Assembly (NCBI GenBank): GCA_043228905.1
Contig: JBHGNT010000008.1
Span: forward strand, 1,984,001 to 2,048,000
Reading direction: 5' to 3'
Length of the DNA: 64,000 nt
From: Azolla caroliniana
Taxonomy: Eukaryota > Polypodiophyta
The notes under the pieces were generated by a model. The model did no database searches. It was not told where the DNA came from and worked only from the letters and a program-made list of their open reading frames with translations. A program made the position numbers and the translations under genes. This document shows positions 13,140 through 22,989 of this stretch, piece by piece (the stretch's first letter is position 1; each line of letters opens with the position of its first letter).

Positions 13140-14742
13140 ATGGAATATTCATTCGGAGGCATGTTCAAGCTCACCAACTCCAACTACTCATATGGAAGTC
13201 GAAGATGAGGGACATGCTAGTGGTCAAATATCTCTAGCTGTTGGTACAGTTTGGAGATAAAAGATCGGACAAGATTGATATCGCGACCTGGGAGGTAATG
13301 CACTTGAAGACGATGACATACATTCGATGCTTCATCGACATGAGGATGTACAACAACTTCAATGAAGAGAACAAGGCTCATGAACTTTGGGAGAAGATTG
13401 ACATTATGTTGGAGAACAAAAATGTCGTGAATCTAGTCTCAGTATTTTGAAAAATTGTGAGGCTCAGGTATCAGGATGGCTCTAGTATGGAGGAGCATAT
13501 GAATGCCTTCCATGGGCTAATAAACAAGAATACCTTGCTTGAAGTACCTCTAGCCAACAAGGTAATGGGGTGGTTGTTGCTCGGATCCCTTCCAAATAGC
13601 TGGGAGACACTAATTGTCACACTGGGCAACGTCGGACCGGAGGGGAAGTTCTTATCCATGGCTAGAGTAAAATTGAGCTTTTTGGATGAGGAAGCTCGTC
13701 GAAAGGACAAGGAGGCAATTTCCGACCCGAAGGCCCTAGTCACAGAAAGTGATACACATAGAGGGAGAGGCCAAAACGGGAGTCCCTAGAACGAGAGAAG
13801 TCGGGGACAAGGTCGAAGTCAAGGGGGAGGTCCATGTGCTTCTATTGTGGGAAGTCGGGGCACTTCCAGAAGAATTGCTGACACTTCCGAAAGGAGAAAG
13901 AGGGAGCCGATAGTGCCAACTCGAAGAAGAGTTCGGATCAGAAAGGAGCGTCTGCAATCAAGATAAGCGAGGAAGAATTGTTGCTCATAAGTGAGCAGAA
14001 CAAACTAAATCTTGTCGACAATGAATCGACATGGGTAGTCAATTCGGGTGCATCGTTTCACGTAATCCCCGGCAAGAAGTGCTTCTCATCCTACAAAGCG
14101 TGAGACCACGACCTTGTAAGGACGGGAAATGAAGGTGCATGCAGAATTCTTGGCATCGAAGATGTGTGCCTAGTAACGTCGATTGGGTGTCGACTAATAC
14201 TAAAAGATGTCATACACATTCCGGAGGTTCGATTGAACCTGATATTAGCTGATCGACTGGATGACGAAGGTTACACATGTAGCATCCAGAATGGAGTCAT
14301 GAAGTTTAGCAAAGGGAGCCTGATTGTGGCCCAACACCGGAAGACGAGCACACTGTACTTAATGCACACTTGGGTATGTCAGTCAGGAGCGAATGTGGCA
14401 GCCAACAATGTAGGTGAGTTGTGGCACAGGAGGTTGTGGCACATGAGTAAGAAGGGGATGTGAAGACTTGCCGATGACAACCTCATTCCAGAGGTAAAGA
14501 ATGTGCAACTTGAGAAGTGCACTGACTGCTTGGTCGGCAAGCAAAACAAAACCTCTTTCCGATTGAGACCATCGACGAGATGGAAGGCACCGCTTGAACT
14601 CATGCATACCGATGTATGCTTCGTGGACACAAAGTCACATGCCGGATTGCAGTACTTCGTGACCTTCATAGATGACCACAACTGGAAGTTGTGGGTCTCC
14701 ACGTTGAAGATGAAGGACCAGGTACTGTCCGTCTATTAAGCA
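13140..14742 (+). pseudogene. copia gag-protease-integrase remnant
   Basis: Frames at 13241-13450 and 13457-13789 are gag (ELWEKIDIMLENKN, then a gag core with LANKVMGWLLLGSLP). The zinc knuckle CFYCGKSGHFQKNC is encoded at 13837-13878 and is followed immediately by TGA. The protease region near 14030-14055 reads TWVVNSGAS, where active copia proteases have DSGAS; the catalytic Asp is replaced by Asn. 14164-14463 covers the protease tail and the pre-integrase H-H half (ELWHRRLWHMSKKGM, then a stop). 14503-14739 supplies the C-C half (EKCTDCLVGKQNKTSF) and the first integrase core strand (ELMHTDVCF). Several stops and shifts show it is dead. No RT is present. Confidence 0.87.
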
Positions 14743-14929
14743 TGGGCCGGACTAGCCATAAACATAGGGTGTTCCCTTTCGGAATATGTATCCAAAGGGG
14801 TGGTCAGAGATATAGATGATAATTCGACACTTATTCACTTAACATTATCCGGTTACTTTCTGGAATGTCATCCGGAATCACACAATTATCTGGATCTTAA
14901 TTACACGCGTAAGATTATTGTGAATGTGA

Positions 14930-15790
14930 ACGTGCGGAAGCGTATTACAAACCGGCTCTACCAGATAGCAACAGTAGAGAGAAAGGTTCAATGGAAGCTT
15001 AACACAGAGAATATGCGTGGGAGAGACAGAGAGAGAGAGAGAGAGCAGAACGTAAACTCTATTCCAAAAAGTAACACTTTGTAACTCTATGTACATACAA
15101 TATGCTTGACAACACTATTTATACAAGCCCTTGGAGGATTGACGGAAGCACCATGTACTTCAATGCTCATACGAGTGACTGACACTAACGATGAGGACTT
15201 TGACTACCTAGTAGTCTAGACGCGTATAGGCTACTACTAGCCTTCTGGTTCACATTTGAATTTGGCTCCCGAATCCATCTCTCCGATCTGTGTATATACA
15301 ATATGCTTGACAACACTATTTATACAAGCCCTTGGAGGATTGACGGAAGCACCATGTACTTCAATGCTCATACGAGCGACTGACACTAACGACGAGGACT
15401 CTGACTACCTAGTCTAGACGCGTATAGGCTACTACTAGCCTTTCGGTTCACATTTGAATTTGGCTCCCGGATCTGTCTCTCCGATCCGGCTCCTGGTTCC
15501 GGATATCATCTGGTTCTTCGTTCTGGATACCGATCCGGATCTGGTTGAGCTTGCTCGCTCAACAATTATGAATGATGGCACAGATGGCAAGTACACAAGA
15601 GAGACAAAAAGATTAACAACAACAACACTTAACACTTGTATTACTTCCGTAAAATATACATCAATCAATCCAGATCCTTTTATAGGCATCCCATAAGAGT
15701 TACAAAACAGTGTCGACCAACTACCAGCCATAGTATGAACCATGTGTATCATACGTGCATTCGCATTAGTGAATGTTTCAATCATTCGTG
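14930..15790 (-). mobile_element. reverse-oriented LTR-like retrotransposon debris
   Basis: Read on the - strand, 15140-14930 shows a TATAAATAG box, a short transcribed region with a TCTC-rich tract, and then CTGGTAGAGCCGG. The last piece resembles the region where copia LTRs meet a tRNA primer site. A second block at 15790-15560 has a similar TATAAAAGG arrangement. No protein domain was recognised. The assignment rests on promoter-like layout and context, so it is tentative. Confidence 0.4.
15095..15490. repeat. 201-bp tandem duplication
   Basis: The block ATACAATATGCTTGACAACA at 15095 recurs at 15296. Both copies continue through the cttggaggattgacgg, cttcaatgctcatacgag and gactacctag segments with a handful of substitutions and one three-base indel. 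The duplication lies within the LTR-like region. Confidence 0.93.
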
Positions 15791-16109
15791 TAAGAAAAAC
15801 ACCCTCAAAGAATGATAAATATCATACTTTTGGATTAACTATTTATTATGAGGTAAATAAGCCTAAAAAATGGAAAAAAAGCAAAAAAAACAACACAAGA
15901 ATGTTTGAATAACATTCACATTTGTTTTCCAACATAGGAAAACGAATGTTATGCTAGACGAACACGAATTTTGCGTACTATGCTACCAACTACTAATCGG
16001 TGTGGATCCAGATCGATACAACTATTCGGATCCACCATTTCCTTTCTATATTAATTACTATATTACTAATACTTAACTGGCCTTAACTCTTCCTTGTTCA
16101 CACTTCCTC

Positions 16110-17365
16110 GTCAGGATCATACTCATAAGCCAACACATGGCACACCCATGGGATAGTGCATTGCACGTCGAACCCATGAGTTAGCTCCTTCAATCTTCAT
16201 CGAGTATATCCAATATGCTCTGGTCCAAGGGTTCGTTTGGTTCCTTTTCCGTTTCTGTTTGCTTCGTTTTTGGCTCCCGTTGCTTTTCCTGTGGCTTCGG
16301 TTGCATCTCTGGTTTCGTTCTCTCAGCCTCCGTCTGCTGCTCTTGTGTCTCTGACTACTGTTGTGAGGTAGTCCCCGGTTCCAGTTGTTGCTCCTCATCA
16401 TTGAGGTTTATATGTTCTGCTTTTTTCTCTTCCTTCCGCCGTCGCTCCCACTCATAACCTTCCAACTGTAATTGCACTTGTAGTTAGTCATCTCCAAATC
16501 CGTCGATGAGCTTCTGAACAACCTCCAGTTGTGTTTCGGTAAGGGCATAAAAATCATTTGACAATTCCTCTTGTATGGTAATTATGCTTTCTTCATCCAT
16601 CTTATAGAAATTGTCGTCGGCTTTCTTCCGGTTTTCCGCATTGACTTGAAGGATCTGGAGTTCGGCCGCCTATTTAGACCACTAGTTCCATACCACCACA
16701 GAACAATCGTCTATTTTTACTTTCATCCGATCCTTCCAAGCGCCAATGATCATCCAGATGCAGTTGATGCCCATTTTGACGTTATCCTCTGTGGCCTCCT
16801 TCTCCTTCTTCAACTATTTGATTAGTGTTGTTGTTGCCGTTTCTTGAACTTCATAATTCTAGATACGAGTTTGGTATGTTGTTTGCACCTTTTCCAATAC
16901 ACTCCGGGATCATTCTATTATTTGATTTTGAGTGTCAAGCATTTCCACCCAATCTTTCGCCGCGCCAGTTAGCAGTTACGTCGTTCTCTCTTCCAACAAC
17001 TTCTCCTAAGCCGTTAGAGCCTACGTCTTCTCCTTGAGTTCGGCACGGGCCTCCTTTAACTTGTCTTGCTACCAGTCATAATCCGTTTCTAGCTTCTTGT
17101 GATCCCGGTACAGCTTGTCGAAATCCTCCGATTTTTGCTTAAGACACTCGTTGACTTGTGATCTCAATCGATCGTCCCCGCCCTTTATGCTGCCAGATTT
17201 CTTCCTTGAGCCGCTCAATTTCCATTTCCGCCATTCTCCATGTCGCCGAGTCTCTGGCGTAGTGTCCTCCAGCTACTCCACGGTGCAGTTTGCGGAGGAT
17301 TGCCTTCTTTTCATAGCTCTGGACCGCTCGTCTCCACACTCCGTCGGCTCCCTTGTGATACAGGG
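16110..17365 (-). pseudogene. gypsy-type remnant: integrase zinc-finger piece joined to a coiled-coil, Gln/Pro-rich frame
   Basis: On the - strand, 17366-17235 encodes LYHKGADGVWRRAVQSYEKK and then VAGGHYARDSATW, the start of a Ty3/gypsy integrase H2C2 region. It passes without the usual WWPT continuation into MAEMEIERLKEEIWQ. A long charged coiled-coil frame follows, interrupted by scattered stops (for example DKLYRDHKKLETDY and KLKEARAELKEKT). It ends near 16200 in a Gln/Pro/Glu/Lys-rich segment (QPKPQEKQREPKTKQTETEK) and SILDILDED. The coiled-coil part resembles gag or accessory ORFs of plant gypsy elements in character only. The fusion probably arose by internal deletion. It meets the + strand chromovirus head to head at about 17365. 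Confidence 0.55.
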
Positions 17366-18885
17366 TGGTAGCTAATGCCATAAGAACACTTGAAGATTCC
17401 AGTTTTCTTGATTCCATTCAAGATCATATGGCCACTGACGAATTCGCCAATGACGTTTTGGATCATATCGTCCTGGATTGTGCTTCTTGCTCGCAGTCGA
17501 AAAACCCTCGTAATGATTATCGTGAGTTCTATTGGCATGGTGGTTTTCTGTTTCAACAAAACCTATTGTATGTTCCTGATGGTCCCTCGCGACTACAAAT
17601 CTTACAAGGTTGCCATGACACACCAATGACTGGACATTTTGGACTTCACAAAACTCTAGAATTAGTTTCTCGGCAATATTGGTGGCCTCACCTTCGTCAC
17701 TTTGTTGAGGAGTATGTTCGCAGTTGTGATACATGTTGTTGGTCAAAGAAACCTCGACACTGATCCTATGGCTTACTACAACCACTTCCCATTCTTGAAA
17801 ATCCTTGGATTTCATTACCGATCTCCTAGTTTCAAAAGGTTTTGATGCAATTCTCACGGTGCTTGATCGACCTACCAAAATGGCACATTTCTTGCCATGT
17901 ACGAAGTCTATTACTAGTCATGTGGCGGTCGATCTAGTTATGCAGGAGGTATTCAAGCTCGCGGTCTTCCGGATGTTATTATTAGTGATCGTAGTCCACA
18001 ATTCATCTTAAAGTTCTGGAAGCACATGTTCAAACTTCTTTGAATTTCGGCTAAGCTTTCTTCAGGCTATCATCCCAAGACTAATGACCAAACTGAGCGT
18101 ACCAACCAGACTTTGGAGCAATATCTTCGTTGTTTCATCAACTACCAACAAGATGATTGGGTTGATTTTTTGCACTTGGTTGAATTTTCTTACAACAACT
18201 TAGTCCATTCTTCTACAGGATATTCCCCATTTTTCGCAAATACGGGTTGTCATCCTCAGAGGACAATGAATACGCATCCAGAAGTTCCTACCAACCTTAT
18301 TGCTGAGGATCATCTTAGTCGCCTCCAAGAAATTCACACTATCAGTCTCCACAATTTGCATAATGCTCAAGTTACACACAAGCGGCTTGCGAATCGTCAT
18401 CGCCTAGATTCCTCCAAAATGTTTCATGTTGGGGATTGTGTATGGCTTCTCCAACACAACATCAAGACCACTAGGCCTTGCGGGAAATTGGATTACCAAC
18501 GTTTTGGCTTGTACTTGATCACTACTAAGATAACTGAGTTGCATTTCGTTTTGACCTCCCTCGGCACATACATCTTCATTCGGTGTTTCATGTATCCCTT
18601 TTGGAACCTTACACCACAAGTTCAATTCCGGGTCGTCTCACAACTCCCCCACCTCCTATTGAGTTCTTGGAAGGACCTGAATTTGAGGTTGCTGCCATTC
18701 TCGATTCTAAAATTGTGTGCAACAATTTGTATTACTTGGTTGATTGGTTTGGCTATACACCCAATGATCGAACTTGGGAACCTGCAACAAATCTTGCCAA
18801 TGTCGCGGACATGGTCACTGCATTTCATCACCAATATCCTCGTAAACCAGGTCCTAATACAAACCATACGACCCTTGATACGTGA
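17365..18885 (+). pseudogene. chromovirus integrase plus chromodomain, frameshifted
   Basis: 17365-17763 encodes the H2C2 finger: H in GCHDTPMTGHFG, then RQYWWPHLRHFVEEYVRSC and CDTC. 17805-18011 holds the first part of the core (DFITDLL, DAILTVLDRPTKMAHF). From 18113 comes the end of the core (FLHLVEFSYNNLVHSSTGYSPF) and the C-terminal module (FHVGDCVWLLQHNIKT). After a frame change the stretch 18583-18885 reads FHVSLLEPY, then a chromodomain with FEVAAILDSK, YYLVDWFGY and RTWEPATNL, followed by FHHQYPRKPGP. The three aromatic-cage positions (F/Y, W, W) appear present. Chromodomains guide integration to methylated-histone chromatin in related elements. The domain looks like the canonical fungal/vertebrate chromovirus type rather than the shorter type of the common plant Tekay, CRM and Reina lineages; that comparison is from memory. 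Confidence 0.85.
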
Positions 18886-19234
18886 TGCCTCGAAAGGATT
18901 TCAACCTACAACCTTGTTATACATGTGTCAAATCCTTAACCATTGTAATGATATGTTTATATATATAGTTTTTAGAATATATAATCTAATATCATAAGAA
19001 TATTTCAGATTACTCTACATTCTAGAATGTCCTAGAATATTCTAGAGTGTTCTATACTCTAGAACCTTTTAGAATACTTTATAGGGACTTATAAATAGGG
19101 ATCTATTAACCATCCAAAAACTAAATTGGTTCAACACCATTCTAGAGCTCCATGTTGCCTACTTTTTGTAATCCATCGTATAGTGCAATATAATATTTTC
19201 CTTTCAATTCTCTCTCTCTCAATCTGTCTTGACA
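18883..19234 (+). repeat. candidate 3' LTR of the chromovirus
   Basis: The block starts TGATGCCTCGAAAGG just inside the end of the coding frame and ends TCTTGACA (352 bp). It has a TATA-type box (TTATAAATAGGG, 19089-19100) and a downstream pyrimidine-rich end. No second copy is present to confirm the edges, and no clean purine tract precedes it, so the boundaries are provisional. Confidence 0.55.
19005..19098 (+). promoter_or_regulatory. cluster of heat-shock-element-like motifs upstream of a TATA box in the LTR
   Basis: Within about 90 bp upstream of the TATA box lie many alternating TTC/GAA blocks: ATTCTAGAAT (19019-19028), the perfect nGAAnnTTCn palindrome AGAATATTCT (19034-19043), then GAgtgTTC, and further GAA blocks at 19070-19084. 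The alternating GAA/TTC spacing is what plant heat-shock factors bind. Function here is inferred only. Confidence 0.5.
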
Positions 19235-19708
19235 ATTGGTTTCAGTTTAAAGGTTTAATGGTTTATAAGTTAAAAAATACTCCTAAATTTTCCTTATAAG
19301 CTCTAACTTTCAACTTTTAATTTTAAACCCTAATTTTAACTTATTAAATTTTATATGCATTATATGTAGAGTCTCCTTTTTCATTTATGATGATCAAATA
19401 TTATAAGTATGATGACCAAATTTATGATGATTTTCTCACATAAATTTATAATAAGTATGATGATCAATATCAATAAAAATAGTTTGATGTGGTTTGATTT
19501 TGATTTATGATAAACTGATTTGGTTTGGTTCTAAATTTTTCGTAAACGGTTTGGCCTCTCCTATTTTTTAAACAATTTGGATTAAATGGCTTCATAAAAT
19601 TTAAACAATTTGGTTTGGTTTTTATTATGAATAAATGGTTTGGTTTGATTTCAAGGCCAAGAAACCGAACTAAACTAAACTAAAACCAAATTGGGCCTAT
19701 TGCTAGAT
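19235..19708. other. AT-rich spacer between the chromovirus LTR and the 153-bp array
   Basis: No gene. The sequence is AT-rich with many gtttggttt- and aaccaaac-type motifs (19480-19690) that form imperfect short inverted repeats. A partially repeated atgatgatcaaatattataagtatga block occurs around 19390-19470. Confidence 0.5.
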
Positions 19709-21237
19709 GTGTGCTAAAAAAGAGTCTTTCAATCACTCAAAATTTAGAGGAAGACGAAGAACTTGAAGTTATAACAAATTTAGTCTAGGAGAACAATTTT
19801 GATTTTACATGCCAAAATGATTACGAAGAAACAAACACTTCTTTGTTTAAAGATGATAGCTGTGTGCTAAAAAAGAGTCTTTCAATCACTCAAAATTTAG
19901 AGGAAGACGAAGAACTTGAAGCTATAACAAATTTAGTCTAGGAGAACAATTTTGATTTTACATGCCAAAATGATTACGAAGAAACAAACACTTCTTTGTT
20001 TAAAGATGATAGCTGTGTGCTAAAAAAGAGTCTTTCAATCACTCAAAATTTAGAGGAAGACGAAGAACTTGAAGCTATAACAAATTTAGTCTAGGAGAAC
20101 AATTTTGATTTTACATGCCAAAATGATTACGAAGAAACAAACACTTCTTTGTTTAAAGATGATAGCTGTGTGCTAAAAAAGAGTCTTTCAATCACTCAAA
20201 ATTTAGAGGAAGATGAAGAACTTGAAGCTATAACAAATTTAGTCTAGGAGAACAATTTTGATTTTACATGCCAAAATGATTACGAAGAAACAAACACTTC
20301 TTTGTTTAAAGATGATAGCTGTGTGCTAAAAAAGAGTCTTTCAATCACTCAAAATTTAGAGGAAGATGAAGAACTTGAAGCTATAACAAATTTAGTCTAG
20401 GAGAACAATTTTGATTTTACATGCCAAAATGATTACGAAGAAACAAACACTTCTTTGTTTAAAGATGATAGCTGTGTGCTAAAAAAGAGTCTTTCAATCA
20501 CTCAAAATTTAGAGGAAGACGAAGAACTTGAAGCTATAACAAATTTAGTCTAGGAGAACAATTTTGATTTTACATGCCAAAATGATTACGAAGAAACAAA
20601 CACTTCTTTGTTTAAAGATGATAGCTGTGTGCTAAAAAAGAGTCTTTCAATCACTCAAAATTTAGAGGAAGACGAAGAACTTGAAGTTATAACAAATTTA
20701 GTCTAGGAGAACAATTTTGATTTTACATGCCAAAATGATTACGAAGAAACAAACACTTCTTTGTTTAAAGATGATAGCTGTGTGCTAAAAAAGAGTCTTT
20801 CAATCACTCAAAATTTAGAGGAAGACGAAGAACTTGAAGCTATAACAAATTTAGTCTAGGAGAACAATTTTGATTTTACATGCCAAAATGATTACGAAGA
20901 AACAAACACTTCTTTGTTTAAAGATGATAGCTGTGTGCTAAAAAAGAGTCTTTCAATCACTCAAAATTTAGAGGAAGACGAAGAACTTGAAGCTATAACA
21001 AATTTAGTCTAGGAGAACAATTTTGATTTTACATGCCAAAATGATTACGAAGAAACAAACACTTCTTTGTTTAAAGATGATAGCTGTGTGCTAAAAAAGA
21101 GTCTTTCAATCACTCAAAATTTAGAGGAAGACGAAGAACTTGAAGCTATAACAAATTTAGTCTAGGAGAACAATTTGATTTTACATGCCAAAATGATTAC
21201 GAAGAAACAAACACTTCTTTGTTTAAAGATGATAGCG
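19709..21237 (+). repeat. ten-copy 153-bp tandem array
   Basis: Unit starts (gtgtgctaaaaaagag) are at 19709, 19862, 20015, 20168, 20321, 20474, 20627, 20780, 20933 and 21086. Every step is exactly 153 bp. Copies are almost identical. The variable positions I see are gac/gat (gat in units 4 and 5), gtt/gct (gtt in units 1 and 7) and one missing T in unit 10. 153 is 51 codons. In one frame each unit reads ENNFDFTCQNDYEETNTSLF, then KDDSCVLKKSLSITQNLEED and so on, with a single TAG at the same place in all ten copies. The array therefore looks like amplified, already-dead coding DNA. Confidence 0.97.
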
Positions 21238-22560
21238 AGCTTATGTTTTGTACATAACAACTTCGACGACTCTCATATCAAGAATGCACAAATAGGTGAC
21301 TTAAAATTAAGTAATATACTTTTTAACATTTAAAACAATCATATTTAGGTGATATTTCCTTGTATTTTAGTAGAGCGCTATTGTTATCGTAACATATGAC
21401 GTGATATCACAAGCTTTATGTCATTTTGTCTATGTGGAAAATTTCATTCAATTATTATTTAGTGGTACAACCAAGACATGGCACGTGTCATATACACACC
21501 TTCCTATATTTTCTTATGGATCTTATGATAATAAATAATAATAATTTTACGAAGCTAAATTGTTTGGTGTAATGACAAAGCTTGTGCTTTGCACCATTGA
21601 ACTTGTGATCGAAGTCCTAAGCAATGTGTCGTTTGATGTTATGTTCCTTATTAAGCATTTTTACGATCTTTGTTTGAGATCGTGCACACAAACAAATTGA
21701 TCCTAAAAAATGGTAATTACTATTGGTGTTTTTTTCCCAGAACCCATATATTGATATGGTAACATTCCCCTCTAAAAGGACATAGTAAGAAGATGCATAT
21801 AGAGCAATAAACATAAGCAAACGAGAAGGAATTGCAATGGATTACATGTAGATCGAGTGAAGACAATGGAACCTTTACCCAATAATAGTTTTTGCTAAGA
21901 ACCAAGTGATTGGAAAACATCGAAGAAAAGTAGCATAAGGTGGAGCTCATGGGAAAGAGGACGGAAGCTTCACTCGATGATAGTCTTTGTAGAGAAGCAA
22001 GTGATCAAGTAAAGTTTCATAAAAACAAATTGGCAATGAAACAATCGGTGGCATTACCATTAAAAAATGTCAACGTTCTACCAACATGCCCAACATTTGA
22101 ACTCCTTAGTTTGTGAAGATGATTTCATTGCATACATGATCTCAATTACAATTGACATCTAAGATGGTGATAAATGGCAAACCAATTGCATCCCTTTGTA
22201 ACATCTCCTGCCAATAATGCCACTTTGTGTTTTGAAAGCCTTAAGGACAAAAGAATCTCAAAACTTCATTTAATATTTCACGCTTCGAAGTTCAATAACT
22301 GATAAGAGCGGTGGTGTTAATGTATTTCTTTTCACAATCATTCTAGCATGAACGATTGATCGAACATTTTCGAATCGCGGCATTCCTTCTCTTCCGGGCA
22401 CTCTATAGCAAATCATCTTCGTTGATGATGATTGTTGGTTGTGTCGAAGATTGACGGAGAAAAACAATACATACAGTTGGCACACGCGAGAGAGATAGCA
22501 GGTCTCAAAATTCGGGCACATGTAGTCCCCCCCGTGCTCCGATGATCAAAAGACCACCTC
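21238..22560. other. AT-rich intergenic DNA downstream of the array
   Basis: No coding exon is recognised. It contains one tRNA-like SINE head (21565-21622). Near 21850-22020 a short diverged direct repeat (accttt/acccaataatagtttttg versus cactcgatgatagtctttg) is visible. Confidence 0.45.
21565..21622 (+). repeat. tRNA-like SINE head (A and B box)
   Basis: TTGGTGTAATGACAAAGC resembles an RNA polymerase III A box. About 30 bases later, GTGATCGAAGTCC resembles a B box (GGTTCGANNCC). The remainder does not fold as a tRNA, so I call it a SINE-type relic rather than a tRNA gene. Confidence 0.45.
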
Positions 22561-22562
22561 TC

Positions 22563-22794
22563 AACACACACACACATTCATTCTCTCGCTCTCTCTCTTT
22601 CACATGTATCACGTGAAATGTAATATTTTTGGTCTTGTAGGTCATATTTGAACTCCGAAGAATATATATACATAATAGAATCAATCTCTCTCTCTCTCTC
22701 TCTCTCTCTCTTTCACATGTATCACGTGAAATGTAATATTTTTGGTCTCGTAGGTCATATTTGAGCTCCAAAGAATATATGTACATAATAGAAT

Positions 22795-22830
<36 letters not shown>
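22563..22830 (+). repeat. two tandem retroposon 3'-tail modules with (CT)n ends
   Basis: The module CACATGTATCACGTGAAATG at 22601 recurs at 22714 (period 113). Each copy runs through atatttttggtct, a TAGGTCATATTTGA segment, an AT-rich stretch and a (CT)n microsatellite. The TAGGTC...TTGA segment matches the hairpin region at the 3' end of the LINE at 39.27 kb and the repeats at 32.86-33.34 kb. The pair lies immediately upstream of the MSL leader. Confidence 0.7.
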
Positions 22831-22832
<2 letters not shown>

Positions 22833-22928
22833 CTTCTTCTTCTTCTTCTTATTTTCGTCACATGTTACAATATCAACATGCCGACGTGTAATTTATCTCC
22901 ATATTATTATTTATTTCCTATTTACTGT

Positions 22929-22929
22929 T

Positions 22930-22963
<34 letters not shown>
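22929..22963. repeat. (AAT)n microsatellite
   Basis: About twelve AAT/TAA units lie in the promoter-proximal region of the MSL gene. Confidence 0.9.
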
Positions 22964-22989
22964 CCTTTTCATTCTTATTCTTCTGAGCA

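Larger units (their letters stand above)
12565..14760 (+). mobile_element. Ty1/copia retrotransposon, 5' part only
   Basis: In order: a 5' LTR (12565-13092), an initiator-Met-type primer-binding site, gag with a zinc knuckle, protease, a GAG-pre-integrase HHCC finger and the beginning of the integrase core. It then ends: reverse transcriptase, RNase H and a 3' LTR are absent. The order is the copia one (integrase before RT). Several stop codons and frame changes make it inactive. The truncation is near 14745-14780, where unrelated sequence begins. Confidence 0.88.
17365..19234 (+). mobile_element. Ty3/gypsy chromovirus, 3' half with chromodomain and LTR
   Basis: The fragment begins inside the RNase H-integrase linker and contains the integrase H2C2 finger, the integrase core, the C-terminal region, a chromodomain and a candidate 3' LTR. 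Gag, protease and RT are missing. Frame breaks occur at about 17763, 18011-18113 and 18570. It is inactive but only moderately decayed. Confidence 0.88.

Noticed and set aside
12745-13260. 171-codon frame
   Set aside because: It runs through the copia LTR and primer-binding site into gag; it is not a host gene.
17365-18885. Endogenous pararetrovirus (caulimovirid) origin of the integrase-like frames
   Set aside because: Caulimovirids lack integrase and chromodomains; the H2C2-core-chromodomain order is Ty3/gypsy.
19709-21237. CRISPR-like array
   Set aside because: Units are directly adjacent with no unique spacers, and this is a plant nuclear sequence; it is a tandem repeat.
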